DNA from: Epiperipatus broadwayi
Lineage: Eukaryota; Onychophora; Udeonychophora; Euonychophora; Peripatidae
DNA length: 64,000 nt
Reading direction: 5' to 3'
NCBI GenBank assembly: GCA_028023455.1
Contig: JAQFVV010006246.1
Location: 6,150,363-6,214,362, forward strand
This document shows positions 22,047 through 35,483 of the stretch, in pieces. The notes beneath the pieces were generated by a model that worked only from the letters and a program-made list of their open reading frames with translations, made no database searches and was not told where the DNA came from. Position 1 is the stretch's first letter. Each line of letters starts with the position of its first letter. The position numbers and the translations under genes were made by a program.

Positions 22047-25000
22047 CATTTTTTGGGAGAAGTATTTTAAATTATTATTACTGAAGATATAAATAAATTT
22101 TGAAACAACCATCTAGATTACTGAAAAATCAAATACTCAGCTGATAAACTATAAAGACTTATTTAAGATCACAATGCTACAGATAATTTAACCAATCAAA
22201 TAATATAAGATTACATTATCTGAATTCAATTTCATTATTCAATAATTTCAAAAATACTTCAAATTCATTTTTTAAGACTACATCCTTCTGATAAAATCAG
22301 CCGATTTACCATAGATGTCATAACTTATATTAGCTGTAAAGATTATTTCTTCAGATACTTTTTAGGATTGGAAGCAGACTTGGGATTTTTCTTTCAGATA
22401 ATTGGATCATAGCCAATCTGGTCAGCCATAAGAATGTTGCAGATAGCAAATGAAGATGGCTTAATAACTGCTTACTTTATTTTTAAAATTCCATAGTTAC
22501 AGTTTTATCATTAATTATAAGCTTACATATAGATAGCTAAATTAATCCAAATAAAAGTATTTGTTATCTTACTTACTTGCATTTTATGTAAGATAAATTT
22601 TTAAACATTTGAACAATATTAAAAGGAATATCAAGTAATTCCTCAAGAAGAAAAATATCAAGTTCTAAGAGAGATATCAATGGAAAACACCAGATTTTAT
22701 TGATCATAAAAAATGAGTAATGATTATTCAAACAAGTGTTTAATTTTGTCAACAGGATGAACTGAAGCATTATTATCTGTGAAGATGATAGTGGTATTTG
22801 ATCAATGAAATGAACCACTAGAATGTTCAATCAGTCTTTAGCTATGATAAATATATGCTGAGTAATTATTGTATCAACAGAATATTATGATATAACTATT
22901 TAAATAATAATTTTTTATCAAACTATTTTGTAGTTAAAAGAAGACAATCGACAAGCTTCTTTTACTGATCACTCAGATATAAAACATTGATGTATAAATG
23001 ATAATTTATTTTATAATGTCTGGGTATCTATTGTCCAAGTCATTTGCTTGTAACATCATAGCCTTAGAAGCTAGCATCTTTTGAAAGGACAATTTAGTCA
23101 TAGAAGCTCTGCTTGTAAAGTACTAAGGTTATGAGTTGCAATTCTGTTGTTTTATTTACATGCATGTTTATCAGTTCCTTTCAATAATATTAATTTTTGA
23201 ACCATAACAAATTCACTCAGCTTTCTTTAATGAATGCAGTAACTATCCTTGAGTTTGTCAATCATGAAAAACAAGGCAGCAGTTTTTGATGCCAATTTAA
23301 TCCCTTAAATTCTGATATCTATTTTTTTCTTTTCAAAAGTATATAAAATATCATATTGTCAATTTTCTGTTAAGTATCCCTTAATGTTGCTACAAAATGT
23401 TATTTGTTTTTAAAAAAATCATGTTATAGATCTATATTTTGGTGTTGATATGTACAACTTTTGTATGTGTAAATACAGATAGTTTTGTATATTAAAAGGA
23501 TATTAATGTGAAGCTTTATAACAATGATGAAAAATATTTTTTCAAGTGAATCTAATAATACGGTATATATATATTTGATCTATTATATATAGAAATCAAG
23601 TATTCATTTTTAAATTCACAATTACTTTTATAATCCAATAGCTACCAAACAATAAATTCTAAGATCTGTTATTCTCTTCACAATTCACAGCTATAACATA
23701 ATGTCAATTATTTTCTACATCTCAATTATTATTAATTTTTTCTTGAATACATTTATTTTTTCTAAGATACATTCTGGAAATTTATTTCAATGTAGAATGA
23801 TATGCTATATAAAAATGGCTGCTTAGTTGATCTATAACTATTAAAAAATCAAATCATTATTTGTACAATCATTTCTTACATAATTCATACATTCTAAAAA
23901 TATTCAAATCTTTTTGGACAGAAAAGAATCCCACACAAAAATAACAAAAAGGATTTTCTCAACTCCGTGATTCACAACATAAATTATTAAAAATATTTAT
24001 GGCTATTACATTTCTTCATACAATGTTTTTTTTTTACTTTCTCTCTTCTAACTTTGCCTATCCAATTTCACTTTTGAACTGCACATTATAATGTATTTCA
24101 AAAATTATCCCTTCTTATCAAACAATTTTTGATACTATCAGATTTTTTTATATTATTAATACTTGCAAACACAAAGAATGCAATTAATTATTAAATAACT
24201 AATTGATGTCACTAGAATAAAATTATAAGCTAACATTCATAAATGTCTTATCTCTTATAGACTTAGTAGATTTGTTTTAAAGTTTTCAAACATTGGGGCA
24301 TTACAAAAGATATAACAGTTTATTTTTAATAGTTGAATTTACTAAAAAAACATTCATTAAGAAATACTTTTGGATAGTTTCTGATCTAGAGCAAATAAAT
24401 ACTAGTGTTATCTGCAATGAAAACAGAAAGGTGATCTTGATTTTAGAATACATAAAATAATAAAACTGAAATGTTAATGTTACTAGTCATATTGAAAAAT
24501 AATAGATGTAATTTAAGTATATTAAAAGCTTGCATTAAATTCTCTTCTTTCAATACAAATACTTCTTGATATTTTCCCTATGATTTATGATATAATCTGA
24601 ATAAATATCAAAGTTTCTAAACATTATGTTAGAAAACTTTATGCCAACCATATATGATAATTTCTGTTTGTTGAACGTCATGTGAGGAAATTAAAATATC
24701 AATGAAAAATGGTAAAAATTTCAATTTCATTATTTCTAAAATTTAAGAATAAAATGTTTCCATCCCAATTTATCGTTCTTGTCTAATTAATCAATGTCAA
24801 TATGACGCTTTAAGGTTTTAAAATCAAAAAAATATAAATAAAGGAAAGATTATTTTTCTTAGATCTAGTTTTTCACTGGTAATAAATTCATTAAAAAGAT
24901 TAAATATACGCATTTGTTTATTTTTTAAAATGAAGATGATAAAAATATATATTTCAGGCAAAGTTGATGAGACACAAACATACAAAAAAAAAATATAATT

Positions 25001-28000
25001 ATAATATTACAACCAAAATAAAATTATTAATTTTTATAAAATAAAAAGACAGAAAAAACAATACAATAAATCCCATACTGGTATGGTCTCATGCAAAATA
25101 TAAATTATACAATGTGTGCATTTTCTATCATATTAAGGTTTGAACAATGTGTTCTATAAGATTTAGTTACTAATTTAAATAGCCTAATTCAAATTATCTT
25201 CACTTTTCAAAGTTCTCAACTATCATCAAACAATTAATTACTCTTTGTATTTGAGGCCTGAATTTATTTTCTCAATAATATAAAGAACACTTTAATTAAA
25301 TTTAAAGATAAAATATATCACATAACTTTTCATATTCAATCACAATCAATCCATTCCATGAAGAAATTTTTTCATAATTTAATCCAATTTCCCAGATCCA
25401 TATTTCCTCTTTTCCACATAAGCATCAATAAACTTCCTTATTTCACACACACATTTTTTTTTTACAATCTCTTGGGTTAAGAAAATACTATGAAAAACTG
25501 GACTTAACTTGTTTACTTGTACTTTCTGTAGTAAGAATATAATAATTATTCTTTCTTTAAAATTATTCTGTTATATACATGTAATAGTATTAGCCATGAG
25601 TCAGGAAAAAAAAAAAAAAAAACAGAATTAGAAAAATTAAATGGCTACATCAAAAAATACAAATGCTATAGTAAACACCAATTGGCTAATATATAAGATG
25701 CATGCCATTTCTTCTTGAGCATTAGACATCTTTCTCACACTTTGCAAAAATATATTACTCATTTAGTTATCATATTTATTTATTTGTATTTTTAATAGTG
25801 AAAACATCATTTAAAAAACAATAATACTATGTACATACTCCATGAGTGAGAATAAAGAAAACTATCACTGATAACACTAAGTACTGATTACAATTTTTTT
25901 TAAAACCTAGATTAAGCAATTCATATTGTAAAATCATAGAGCAAACAGTAACTTTTTTTTTTTTTTTACCAATGAATAAATTAATGAAAAGCAAATGGCA
26001 GAAAGGGGTATCAATATATTTGGTAAAATTCAATTGTAATTTTCACTAAAATCAAACTTTCACATTTACATGCACATTATATTTTTTTTGTTTAAATGAT
26101 TGTGTTGGATGATAACTTTGCTCTAGACTAAAGGCCCGAAATAAATCACCTAAATTATATCAATTTCAATATTCCAATCAATGAATATGCTTCTAGAATA
26201 TATCTTCATTGTAATGGATGTCACTGTTCATGATAGGTAAAAAAAAATATTGCAAATTAATGCCCCCCCCCCCAAGAAAAAAAGCAATAATGATACTAGT
26301 TAAGTGTTATTTCTTGTTTATAGTATTCTACTGCTTAATTATCTTAGACGTCAGATGACAACATATTATCTATCTATATATTTGCACACATGTGCAAGCA
26401 AAATAAAGATATCTAAAAAAACAAATAAAAAAAATATAAGAAAAAAATATTCTTTCATTCTTTTTGCATTACTTTACATTAAATAAATCTTTTTTAAAAA
26501 ATAATTTCTTTGCACTTTCCACAATGTTTTATCCAGTTCAATTCTCTGAAAGTTTTGCCTGTCTAATAATCTTCTTCAAAGTTTTTCTTTATTAGAAATA
26601 TATTAGAAATTAATCATCTTTGTCATAGATAAATACTATTTTCACTGCTGTACAAAAACTAAAAATTATGAAATGAACATGGAAAAAAAATTAATGGTTC
26701 TTCCAATACACTTCTAATGGTATTCCAGTTGTGAAGTCAAGAAAAAAAATGCTATTATATTTTCTGTTTAAATTTTTTTCCAAAAAATATATATCCACTG
26801 ATAGGATTTATAAAGACAATTTCAAATCTACTTAAAGCTGGAAGTTCTCATTTACAAGAGATCAATAACAATTATAGGATAAAAAGTATCACTGGATTTA
26901 AAACATTTAAAGTGTCACTCACACGGACAACAATATTTGTTAAAACTATCATCATTAAAGGAATCTTTTCTGGTCTTGGGATAAATCCTGAGGAGAATAT
27001 TAATATGATCAACTATTATTGGGAATGAAGACTTATATAATTAAAAAAATAATTAAAGAGACAGCAATGATTTTGAGGGTGAAGTAAACATTTGATTAAA
27101 CCCATGATTTAATTCTATTAAGAGAGCAGTATTTTGTCTTATTTATTTTCGGATTATATAATTTAGCACTAAGTTATTTATCGTAAAACGTTCGATCAGA
27201 GGAAAAAATAATGTATTCCTATAGGCCAATCTAAAATTAAACCTATAAATTAAAAAGTTTTTTTATATAAAATGAAAAATTTGTATATTTTTAATTTTAC
27301 AAAAATATACGGTGCTTGGCATGTTGATATCATTCTGCCATATATATATCCCACAGAAAGAGATATCTACAGTTATATATATTTATATAAACAGACAAAC
27401 TAGAGATCAATCTGCCATTTAATTTGAAAGAAAAGCTTAAGTAAACTACATGTCTTAAATAATTCAATATTCTGCGGCTACAATTCTCTCTAATTGAAGG
27501 CAAGAAAGCAAAAGCACATTTTATTTTAGATGCAACATTTTTACTTTTTCAAAAATAAAACAATAAATATAAAAAGGAAACAAAAATCCAGCAAACATGG
27601 ATTTTCTTTTGTAAAAAAAAAAAAAAAAAGAAAGACAGACCAAATTCAATGTTTTATTTATTTATTTAGCATAAGGATTTTTCTAAAAAATTAACTTCAC
27701 AATCATCAAAAAGAAATCTATAGTAATCAATAGATCATATTCAATCATGAATTTATACTCCGATTCTACGATTGCATATGTTGATAATTTGTATTTACTA
27801 CAGCTATAAAAATCTGAAGCACAGTAATAAGTTTCTGAATCCATTGGCGAAACCAGAAAGGTGCTAGTAAATAATATTTAGTTGGGTTTAAAAAAAAATT
27901 GGGTCTCACAAAAATCCCATCTTTATGCTTCAATTGATTGAATAATTTATTAGATATAAGATCTTGATATGAAACATATTTTAAGGTAGTAAAATTATAT

Positions 28001-28570
28001 CATGAATTATCTGAACTATTTATCCATTTTCTACAGGGAAATTTATTTTCTAACATCTGCTAAATACTGTGTCAGTAATATTTCTCATAACATTGTATCC
28101 TATAATATTTAATACCATATCCAGAATTTTTCTTTAGATAGTCAAAGAATTCAGAAGTAGAATATGCAAATATCTGTTTTAGAGTATTTATATCACAACC
28201 ATACAGAGTTCAAATTATTCTTTTAAAAAAAAAACTATTTTAGTTATAATCTTTAACAGATTAAGCTATGGTCCAAGATCATTTTCAAGTAAAATAAGTT
28301 GGGCTTGTGATCAGTCTGTTATTGGAGAATTGTTTCCCTTCATTAGATGGAAAGTTGAACATACTGTCTTAATGGGATTAAAAGACTTTCGATTCGTGGA
28401 AAGGATCATTAATGAAATCAAAGAATGCTATTGACAAAGTGAATTTCCTACATCCTAATTCTGGAAGATCTCTGATATACATGTTAAATAAAATAAGTGA
28501 TACAAATAATATACATGGAAGATCATTAAATTTTTTGATTTAAAAGTTATTTAAATTTTTTTTACTGTAG
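22047..28570. other. Long AT-rich intronic stretch
   Basis: No exon, transposon terminus or coding motif recognised apart from the SINE-like relic at 23035-23160. Short frames at 22573-22830, 25827-26033 and 26304-26486 are chance-like (poly-K, F/L/I-rich). Simple repeats include an 11-bp C run near 26264. Confidence 0.5.
23035..23160 (+). mobile_element. tRNA-derived SINE relic
   Basis: GCCTTAGAAGCTAGCATCTT resembles a tRNA A-box/D-arm. About 55 bp on, ACTAAGGTTATGAGTTGCAA resembles the T-arm pattern AGGTcatGAGTTCgAA with a few changes. This is the usual head of a tRNA-derived SINE. The tail is not resolved. Confidence 0.45.
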
Positions 28571-28584
28571 AACTGTTTAGACAA

Positions 28585-29000
28585 GTAAATTAACACCAGA
28601 GTTACCAAGAATAGATGGATTCATTCTATCCTGTTCCTCTGTTCAACATTTAGTGCTTTTAAGTTATAGCCTGAGGGAGGATGATTTATTCCCTTTGTTT
28701 ATATATTTAATTTAAAATTTTACACATTAAATCTTGCTTAATTATTTCAATCAAGGGATAAAAGTGAGATGCTGTCTCCAGCCTTAAATAATTAATTATT
28801 TAATAATTCAAATAACATATTCCATCTGGTCGATAAATTAATTTCATCCTCAATTATCAACAATGCTGGAAAAATATGCTTATAAACATCAGAGCTACCA
28901 AGAATAGATGGATTCATTTTATTCTTAATCCTTTATACAACATTTAGAGTGCTTTTAAGCTAGGGTAATTTACTCCCTTTGTCTCAAATAGATTAATCCC
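28585..29000. repeat. Direct duplication of a block of about 110 bp
   Basis: Two blocks, about 28592-28705 and 28887-28987, share AGAG.TACCAAGAATAGATGG, ATTCAT, CAACATTTAG.GTGCTTTTAAG and TT.A.TCCCTTTGT with small gaps. They lie about 290 bp apart in the same orientation. The second ends in a C run near 28999. No coding content. Confidence 0.7.
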
Positions 29001-29005
29001 CCCCC

Positions 29006-30780
29006 CCTTCAAGATTTTTAGAAAAAGATCATTTTCACAAGCAGAGTCATCAGTAAAAGTTAGATCAATACAGAGCAATCATCAGTCTTAAATTTATGCC
29101 ATTTTTATTACAAACAATAAAATAATTGATTACAACTGCTTGCCTGAATCCAAATTAATGACAGAACAGCAATATTTTTTGATTGTTCTTAAGATTATTG
29201 AAGATTAGAACAGTATTAATATTGTTTTCTTGTCAAATTTTTGCAATTATTTTTATGGTTAATGTTGTTGGGTATTTTTAGTTAAATTTTAGTTTTAAGT
29301 CCTAAATATTTCAGAAATTATCTGTTATATGAACGTTTTCTGGTTTAAGACATTCACATATATGTTCAACTTTTATTAAGCCTTTGATAAAGGAACCATG
29401 AGAATGATATACAATTGAATTCTAATGATGTTTAACTCTAGTTCTGTTAATTTAAGTTTAGATGTCACTTATAAAACTGGAAATCTCTTTATGAGTGATA
29501 ATTATCTTTTAGAAGTGTTTGTATAACAAATAAGCACTCAAGCGACTAAGTCTTTTAATTGAATTTCATAAAGTTTTGTTGGCCACGATCTCTTTCACCA
29601 TCTTTCTTTTTGTTCCAACCTAGAATATATTGCTTTCAATATATTTGATGAAAGTGATAGATATAACTTTTGTTAAATATATCTTAGTAATATATAAGTG
29701 GAAACAATTATTTCAAAATATTCTGTACCCTGATTGGGTGCTTACTATGGAAATATAAACTCCAAGGATAATAATAAGACTTGGATTATGATGAGTTATT
29801 GTGGAAAAATGACATATTAGATAATACAAATCATTTTTTATTAAAACAAAATTTCTCTATATCTTATTATCTAAATGGAATGTTCCTCCTTGTTTGGAAT
29901 TTCAAAGTATGTTGTATAAAGTTTAAAAATATTCATTCTAAAAGTTGAAAATTTGCTTTATCATCAACTGCACATCTCCAAAGACTGCTATAAGAATTGA
30001 AATTTTTTATTAACATGAAATTTGTAGAAATATTTGGAAACAAAACACAGGGCCAATTTTCATTAAAAAATTTTAAACAATAGATGCATAAAAACTACTT
30101 ATCCAAATGGTGATTGCAGAATCATTTGAACTCTCTACAGTAGATTTTATTGTTTTATTAGAGTTTAAAATAAATAAAGGCAATCATTTCATATGGGCAT
30201 GATTAGAAGGATGATGAGACACTTGAAGTGCAATTAAACAAACTTTTTGTTTACTGTTATTTTAAATGATTTACATTTTAGGTTTTAATAAGGTTTCAAT
30301 ATTCCTTAAATGACAAGAAAATAGTTCTGTAAAAAGTTCATTTACATTATGATCCAGAATGTTATTTCAGAAATCCTGGCATTATTAGTCCATATTGTAT
30401 TTCTGGAGTCATAATTTATAATTTTGTTACTCAATATTATATTTTGCTACTTTTACTATTAAGTAAAACTAATTGCAATATAAAAATTGGTTTGCGCATA
30501 CTTGAAAAGGCTATTAATATTCATCCATTTCTTCAAATTCAATCAGAAATACAAAACATAAAATATTTTTAAAAAATGTTTTTAAAATCATTAAACAAAA
30601 TAAGTGTGAAGTTAGAGTGTTTTATAATATGAAAATTTGAATGGAAAATGTTCCATTATTTACTATATCATTAAAAAAAATTGTTTTGTAATAGCTGTTT
30701 TGAAACATTAAATTAAATTCCCATACTTCTCTTTCACAATCTATAATTTTTTGTAAATTATCTAATGTATATGTTAAATC
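29006..30780. other. AT-rich intronic stretch, nothing recognised
   Basis: No exon, RNA gene or transposon terminus seen on either strand. Confidence 0.5.
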
Positions 30781-32225
30781 ATGGATTTTTAGAAAAATAA
30801 AGAAAAGAAATAAAGAGATAATATCCATGTAAATAGAGAAAACTTTACCGTTTTGTTATTGCCAGAAAACTATCAATTAATTAAGAGTTCTGAGGCTATA
30901 CAATAATTTTTTTTATTATCCTATACAATTGCTCCTTTGTTATGGGCTTTTAGTAAAATAAAATGGGTCCTCTATTATTTCAAACCCAGTTCTTATAAGA
31001 ATTTGAACCCAGAAAACTTTTGTATAGGTTAATAGAAAAAAAATCTTGTTTAGTATCATGACTATTAATGATCAATTAATGGTTTCATGGCAACATCAAA
31101 AACGTAAACTTGTTTATATTAACATATATATCATCTCTTTATTTGTATCATTTATTAATCTAATGGTATATATACAATATATGTTGAATTAAATATTTTC
31201 CATGAATTGTTTGTTATTGTAATAAAGAACAAAAATAAAAAGACTTTATACATGTAAACAGATATCCTTTGCCTTTAATATTATCAGGAAATTATCAATT
31301 ACTACTAATTAACAATCTCCCTGAGGCTAAATAAGATTTCTTCATTACCTATAACAGGGGTCCCCAACCCTATGCCCGCGGACACCACGGTGCCCGCAGA
31401 CCATTTTACGTGTGCCTGACACTTACCGAACACAATAAAAAATTATTTATCTGATACAAATAAATTTAATTTTTAAAATTTCTTATAAATTATTGTATTA
31501 TATTGTAATCAAATTGTAGGGCATACTATACTTATAGAGCGTAAAAATATAAACGTTAATTATATGTTAAAATTTTATTTTTGAAATAAATATTTTTTTG
31601 TACATTATGTGTATTATTAACAATATCCAACTATAAATTTATATTGAAAAAATAAATGGTGCCCACTACCTGGTTGAAAAAAATAAATGGTGCCCGCCAC
31701 CTGGCTGGTATTATAGAATGTGCTCTTAAGTGCAAAAAAGTTGGGGACCTCTGACCTATAATATCTCTTTTGTTGGGTTTATTGTTGAAGTCTTAAAAGG
31801 AGGTCCTTCTTTTACTTTAAACCTGAGTTATTAAATGGATTTAAACACAGAAAACTATTTTATATAGGTGTCAAAATGTGAAAGAATAGCATTTTTCTTG
31901 ACATTCGGCAAATAATATTTTAAACTTCTCCAGAGTTATATGTTAAATTAAATATTTTCCATAGATTGTTATCCTAATAAAGATCAGAAATAAGGATTTT
32001 TTTTATTCATGTAAATAGAGATAACCTTTATTTTGATGTTGCCAGAAAACTCAATTACTACTAATTGACAATCTCCTTGATACTACATAAGTTTTCTCCA
32101 TTACCTATAATATCTCTTTTGTTGGGATTTATTGTTGAAGTAAAAGAATGTCCCTTTTACTTTAAAATTATTAAATGGGTAAATGGGCTTAAACACAGAA
32201 AGCTATTATATATATAGTCAATAAT
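30781..32225. repeat. Three-copy diverged tandem repeat, disrupted by a MITE
   Basis: Three copies of a unit start near 30800, 31200 and 31960. Shared landmarks are CATGTAAATAGAGA, TT.CCAGAAAACTATCAATTA, CT.CTTTTGTTGGG (Ttatggg in copy 1), and a CCCAGAAAAC-like or ACACAGAAAACTATT.TATAT end. Copies 2 and 3 are closer to each other than to copy 1. Copy 2 is split by the hAT MITE at 31355-31753; without it the period is about 345-425 bp. Confidence 0.75.
31355..31753 (-). mobile_element. hAT MITE, copy B (399 bp), with an empty site nearby
   Basis: Starts CAGGGGTCCCCAACC and ends AGTTGGGGACCTCTG. It is flanked by a perfect 8-bp duplication, ACCTATAA, at 31347-31354 and 31754-31761. The paralogous repeat unit at 32101-32110 keeps the uninterrupted site TTACCTATAATATC, which confirms the insertion boundaries. 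Relative to copy A (1298-1614) it is inverted and about 80 bp longer. It has a duplicated AAATAAATGGTGCCC.C.ACCTGG block (about 31655-31705) and an extra AT-rich stretch. No coding content. Confidence 0.95.
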
Positions 32226-34346
32226 CATGACACATTAAATATTTTCAATCTTGTTGCATGCTTTATTTCATTTTTTTTTATTTAATCTGATTTTGGTTTC
32301 ATTTACATACTTTTGCTAGAGTTTGAAATTGGACTGATGGTACATATAAATTACTTATTAATAATAATGGTAATAACAAACTCACATGTTAAAAATCCAA
32401 TAATAAAAAAAGAATTGAATTATCCTATAAATAATAATAAATATAAATAAGCTAATACTATCTTGTTTAAAAAATACAATGAAACAAGAAATTCAAAAGA
32501 AATACATATTTTTATTCAAGATAGTTTTGCATGGAATCATATTATCTTAATCATTGTAGAATATAATAATTTGCTACTTCATAAAACCTTTTCACAATAT
32601 GGAAACTCAATATATAAATATTATAGGCTTTCTATTTAGCTACATCATTATATGGTTATAAATAATGGTCAATTTAATTAGAAATTTAAAATTTTATATA
32701 ATGTCTAAGTAAAAACCTATTATTTAATTTGTAGAAGTTAAAATACATTGTTTCTGTAGTATTAAATTTATGTTAATTTTCTTTAAATCAATATAATCTA
32801 TCTAAGTTATAAATTTGAAATAAAATTATGGTATTTATTTTATAATAAGAATAAATAATAGTTACAATTATATAAAATATTTTAAAACAGTAATTATAAT
32901 TAATAAAAGTTAATATTTTTATAATTATTAATAGTCAAAGTAAAAATTACTATTTATTTATTGCTTTAAATAATTTAATTAATAATAAAATAACTGAAAA
33001 GTAAGTTATGTGTTAATAGGTATTCACACACATATTCCTTTAATAATAAATTAAATTTACTTCCTGATTTTCAATTTGATTTATTACTTATTTAAATCAT
33101 AAATGTTACATTTTATTATATCAATTTCAAAAATGTTTCTAAGTTTAATAGTTATAATAATATAAATAATAAACTTTATGTATCAAAATTTAAATTGAAA
33201 CAAAGAGTTTTATTATTAAAAGATAAATTTAAATTTTGTATTATTAAAATTAATAAAATATTGGTTTAATAATATTAGTTATAAAAGTATTTTAAAAGTC
33301 TAGACAAAGTAATTAACCAATCAGATATTGTAAAAATTATCATATAAATATAGGCTAAGCAGATGATGAAAAAAAAAAAAAACAAGAAAATTTTCAGAGG
33401 AATAAAACTGTATTCCTTTTGTTTTAAAAATTGAAATATAAATGTATTGTAATTTTATTATTTTAACTTTAAAAGTCATAGTAATAAATTGTAAAAAGCA
33501 TGGAATATATCTTAAGAGGTTTATTTACTAATTTCATTATGTAATAAAAAGCCAAACTATCCTCATTGGTATACTACCTGAACTGACTATAAACATTATA
33601 GTACAGGAAAAAAAATAAAACATTCAAGAAGATAAAAATGTATTTTGATAAAAAATCTTGCAAAAAAAAGTTTATCAAACCATCTTGTCTACAGAAAATG
33701 CCAAGGATATTTAAGAAATTTATTTTTATTAATTTTCATATGCAGAATGGAGAACACTTTCTATTAATTCTAATTAAGTGATAAAAATAATGACTTCTAT
33801 TTAGTAAAACTATTGACATTTCCTTATATAAATTTATTTATGACTTTATTAGGGTGATAACAGCTTAAAAGAAAGCAAGATATAGTGCAGACTAATTTTA
33901 TGAAAAGTTTATCTACTAACTGTAATATCGTCTAAGTAATAATTAGTGTAAGTGTATTAACGTATTAAATATGGATTATTCAGAAGTAATATCTGGGAAG
34001 TTTATAATTCTACTAGCAAATATTTTAAAATATGCTGAAAGAAATAAACTTTTTAAAAATAATAAATGCCTTTATTAAATAATAAATTTTATATTTATTA
34101 AATGTGAAATTTTTTTTTATCAATGGTATAAGGAAGGATAAACTTTTAATTGAATTTTTCTTCAGTTCTATTTAAGCTGCAAATAACAGAAAAGATTATG
34201 AAGGGGAAAGAAGGGGAGGAGGAAATCTATTTCATTTCAAGAAGCAGTTGATAAACTGGTTGTCAAAGCAACATTGCTCCCCTAAAAAATATTTATTCAG
34301 TTCAAAGAACACTTTTTGTTTTTATTACTTTAATTTATAAACTATA
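32226..34346. other. Extremely AT-rich intronic stretch
   Basis: Composition is higher in A+T than the rest of the window, with many ATAATAATTA-type runs. No exon, RNA gene or transposon terminus recognised. Confidence 0.5.
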
Positions 34347-34354
34347 GTCTTAAG

Positions 34355-35475
34355 GGTGCTTGTATTATAGATAGAGATGCCGTAGGATGGCGTCATTTTC
34401 ACGCTAAAACTATAAAATATGAACATTCACGAGCCGTTGATTTTAATAATTTTTCTATGCTTTTTTGTAATGCGAAAATAAAAACAAAACAAAATCGTCT
34501 TTTTTAAATATTATTTTTTATTAACATATACAATTTAAATGATAATAATAAATGTAAAATAACATCAACTAATTACAATTTGATTCATGTTTTTTATATC
34601 GTATACTTTTTAAATTGTTACGGCTTTTTTTTATCAATTTTCTATCAGATATTTTTTTACTTGTGTTACGGCTTTTTTTTTTAGCTATTTTCTATCGGAT
34701 ATTTTTTTACTTGTGTTACGACTTTTTTTGTTGTTGTTTAACTAAAAAATAATAATCGTAATAAAATTAAAAGTTGTTACGGTTAGATTTAGGGTTAGTG
34801 TTCTGCTTGTTTGTAATGCTAAAATAAAAAAATTCAAAATTGTAAGCGTACTCAGACAGAAGAAAGAAACTCAAACTTTTTTAAACAACAACAAACACAT
34901 ACAAATGCTTCTTTACTTATTAAAGATGTTTATAATATTTGGTTTTTTATTAAATTTAAAAAAAAAAAACTGTATATTTTTTTCTTACTGGATATTTTTT
35001 CGTACCGCTCTTTTTTACTTCAAAAATATACAGACGGTAGAATATTCTTTGTCTCGTGGAATGTTACTAACAGTACCTTACTTGACACGTTACCTAACTG
35101 CAACTCAATAAAAACATAGATATTTAACATTTACCCAAATAAAAGTTCAATACAGTATGTTGTAAAAAGTCTTATAATTATTGTTTTAAAAAATCTGAAC
35201 ATTTCAATAGTTTAAAATAAAAAAAAAATCCAATGAAAACAACATTTCAATACAATTCAAATACAAACTCTCTCATCAAGCCATAATTATTTTATAAACT
35301 GTGCAAATTCGGAGAATGTAATTACTGCTTAGCGACATACATGCTGTACTGCGACGCGACATTGTATTATAAAAAATGCGGGTTCGAACGTGTCGGCCAC
35401 GGAAACAGCATTTTTATGTGTTTTAGCATGAAAACCGCGGTATAGAACGGCGTCTTTAGCTATAAGATGAGTACC
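34355..35475. mobile_element. Non-autonomous DNA transposon, GGT-ended family, member 2 (1,121 bp)
   Basis: Left terminus is GGTGCTTGTATTATAGATAG; right, reverse-complemented, is GGTACTCATCTTATAGCTAA. Pairing continues through AGA(T/C)GCCGT and CAYGCTAAAAC for about 60 bp. Flanking 8-mers are GTCTTAAG (34347-34354) and GTTTTAAG (35476-35483), one mismatch. Inside lies a short direct repeat (GTTACGGCTTTTTTTT...TTTTCTATC.GATA, about 34618-34730). The subterminal ATGCTGTTTCCGTGGCCG (minus strand, near 35400) resembles ATGCTGTTTAAGTGGCCG in the member at 56896-58071. A 68-codon frame at 34905-35111 is hydrophobic and unrecognised. Confidence 0.8.
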
Positions 35476-35483
35476 GTTTTAAG

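Noticed and set aside
35385-35405. GGGTTCGAAC, a B-box-like match suggesting a tRNA gene
   Set aside because: The arms around it do not pair as a T-stem and no acceptor or anticodon stem could be formed. It lies in the subterminal part of a DNA transposon.
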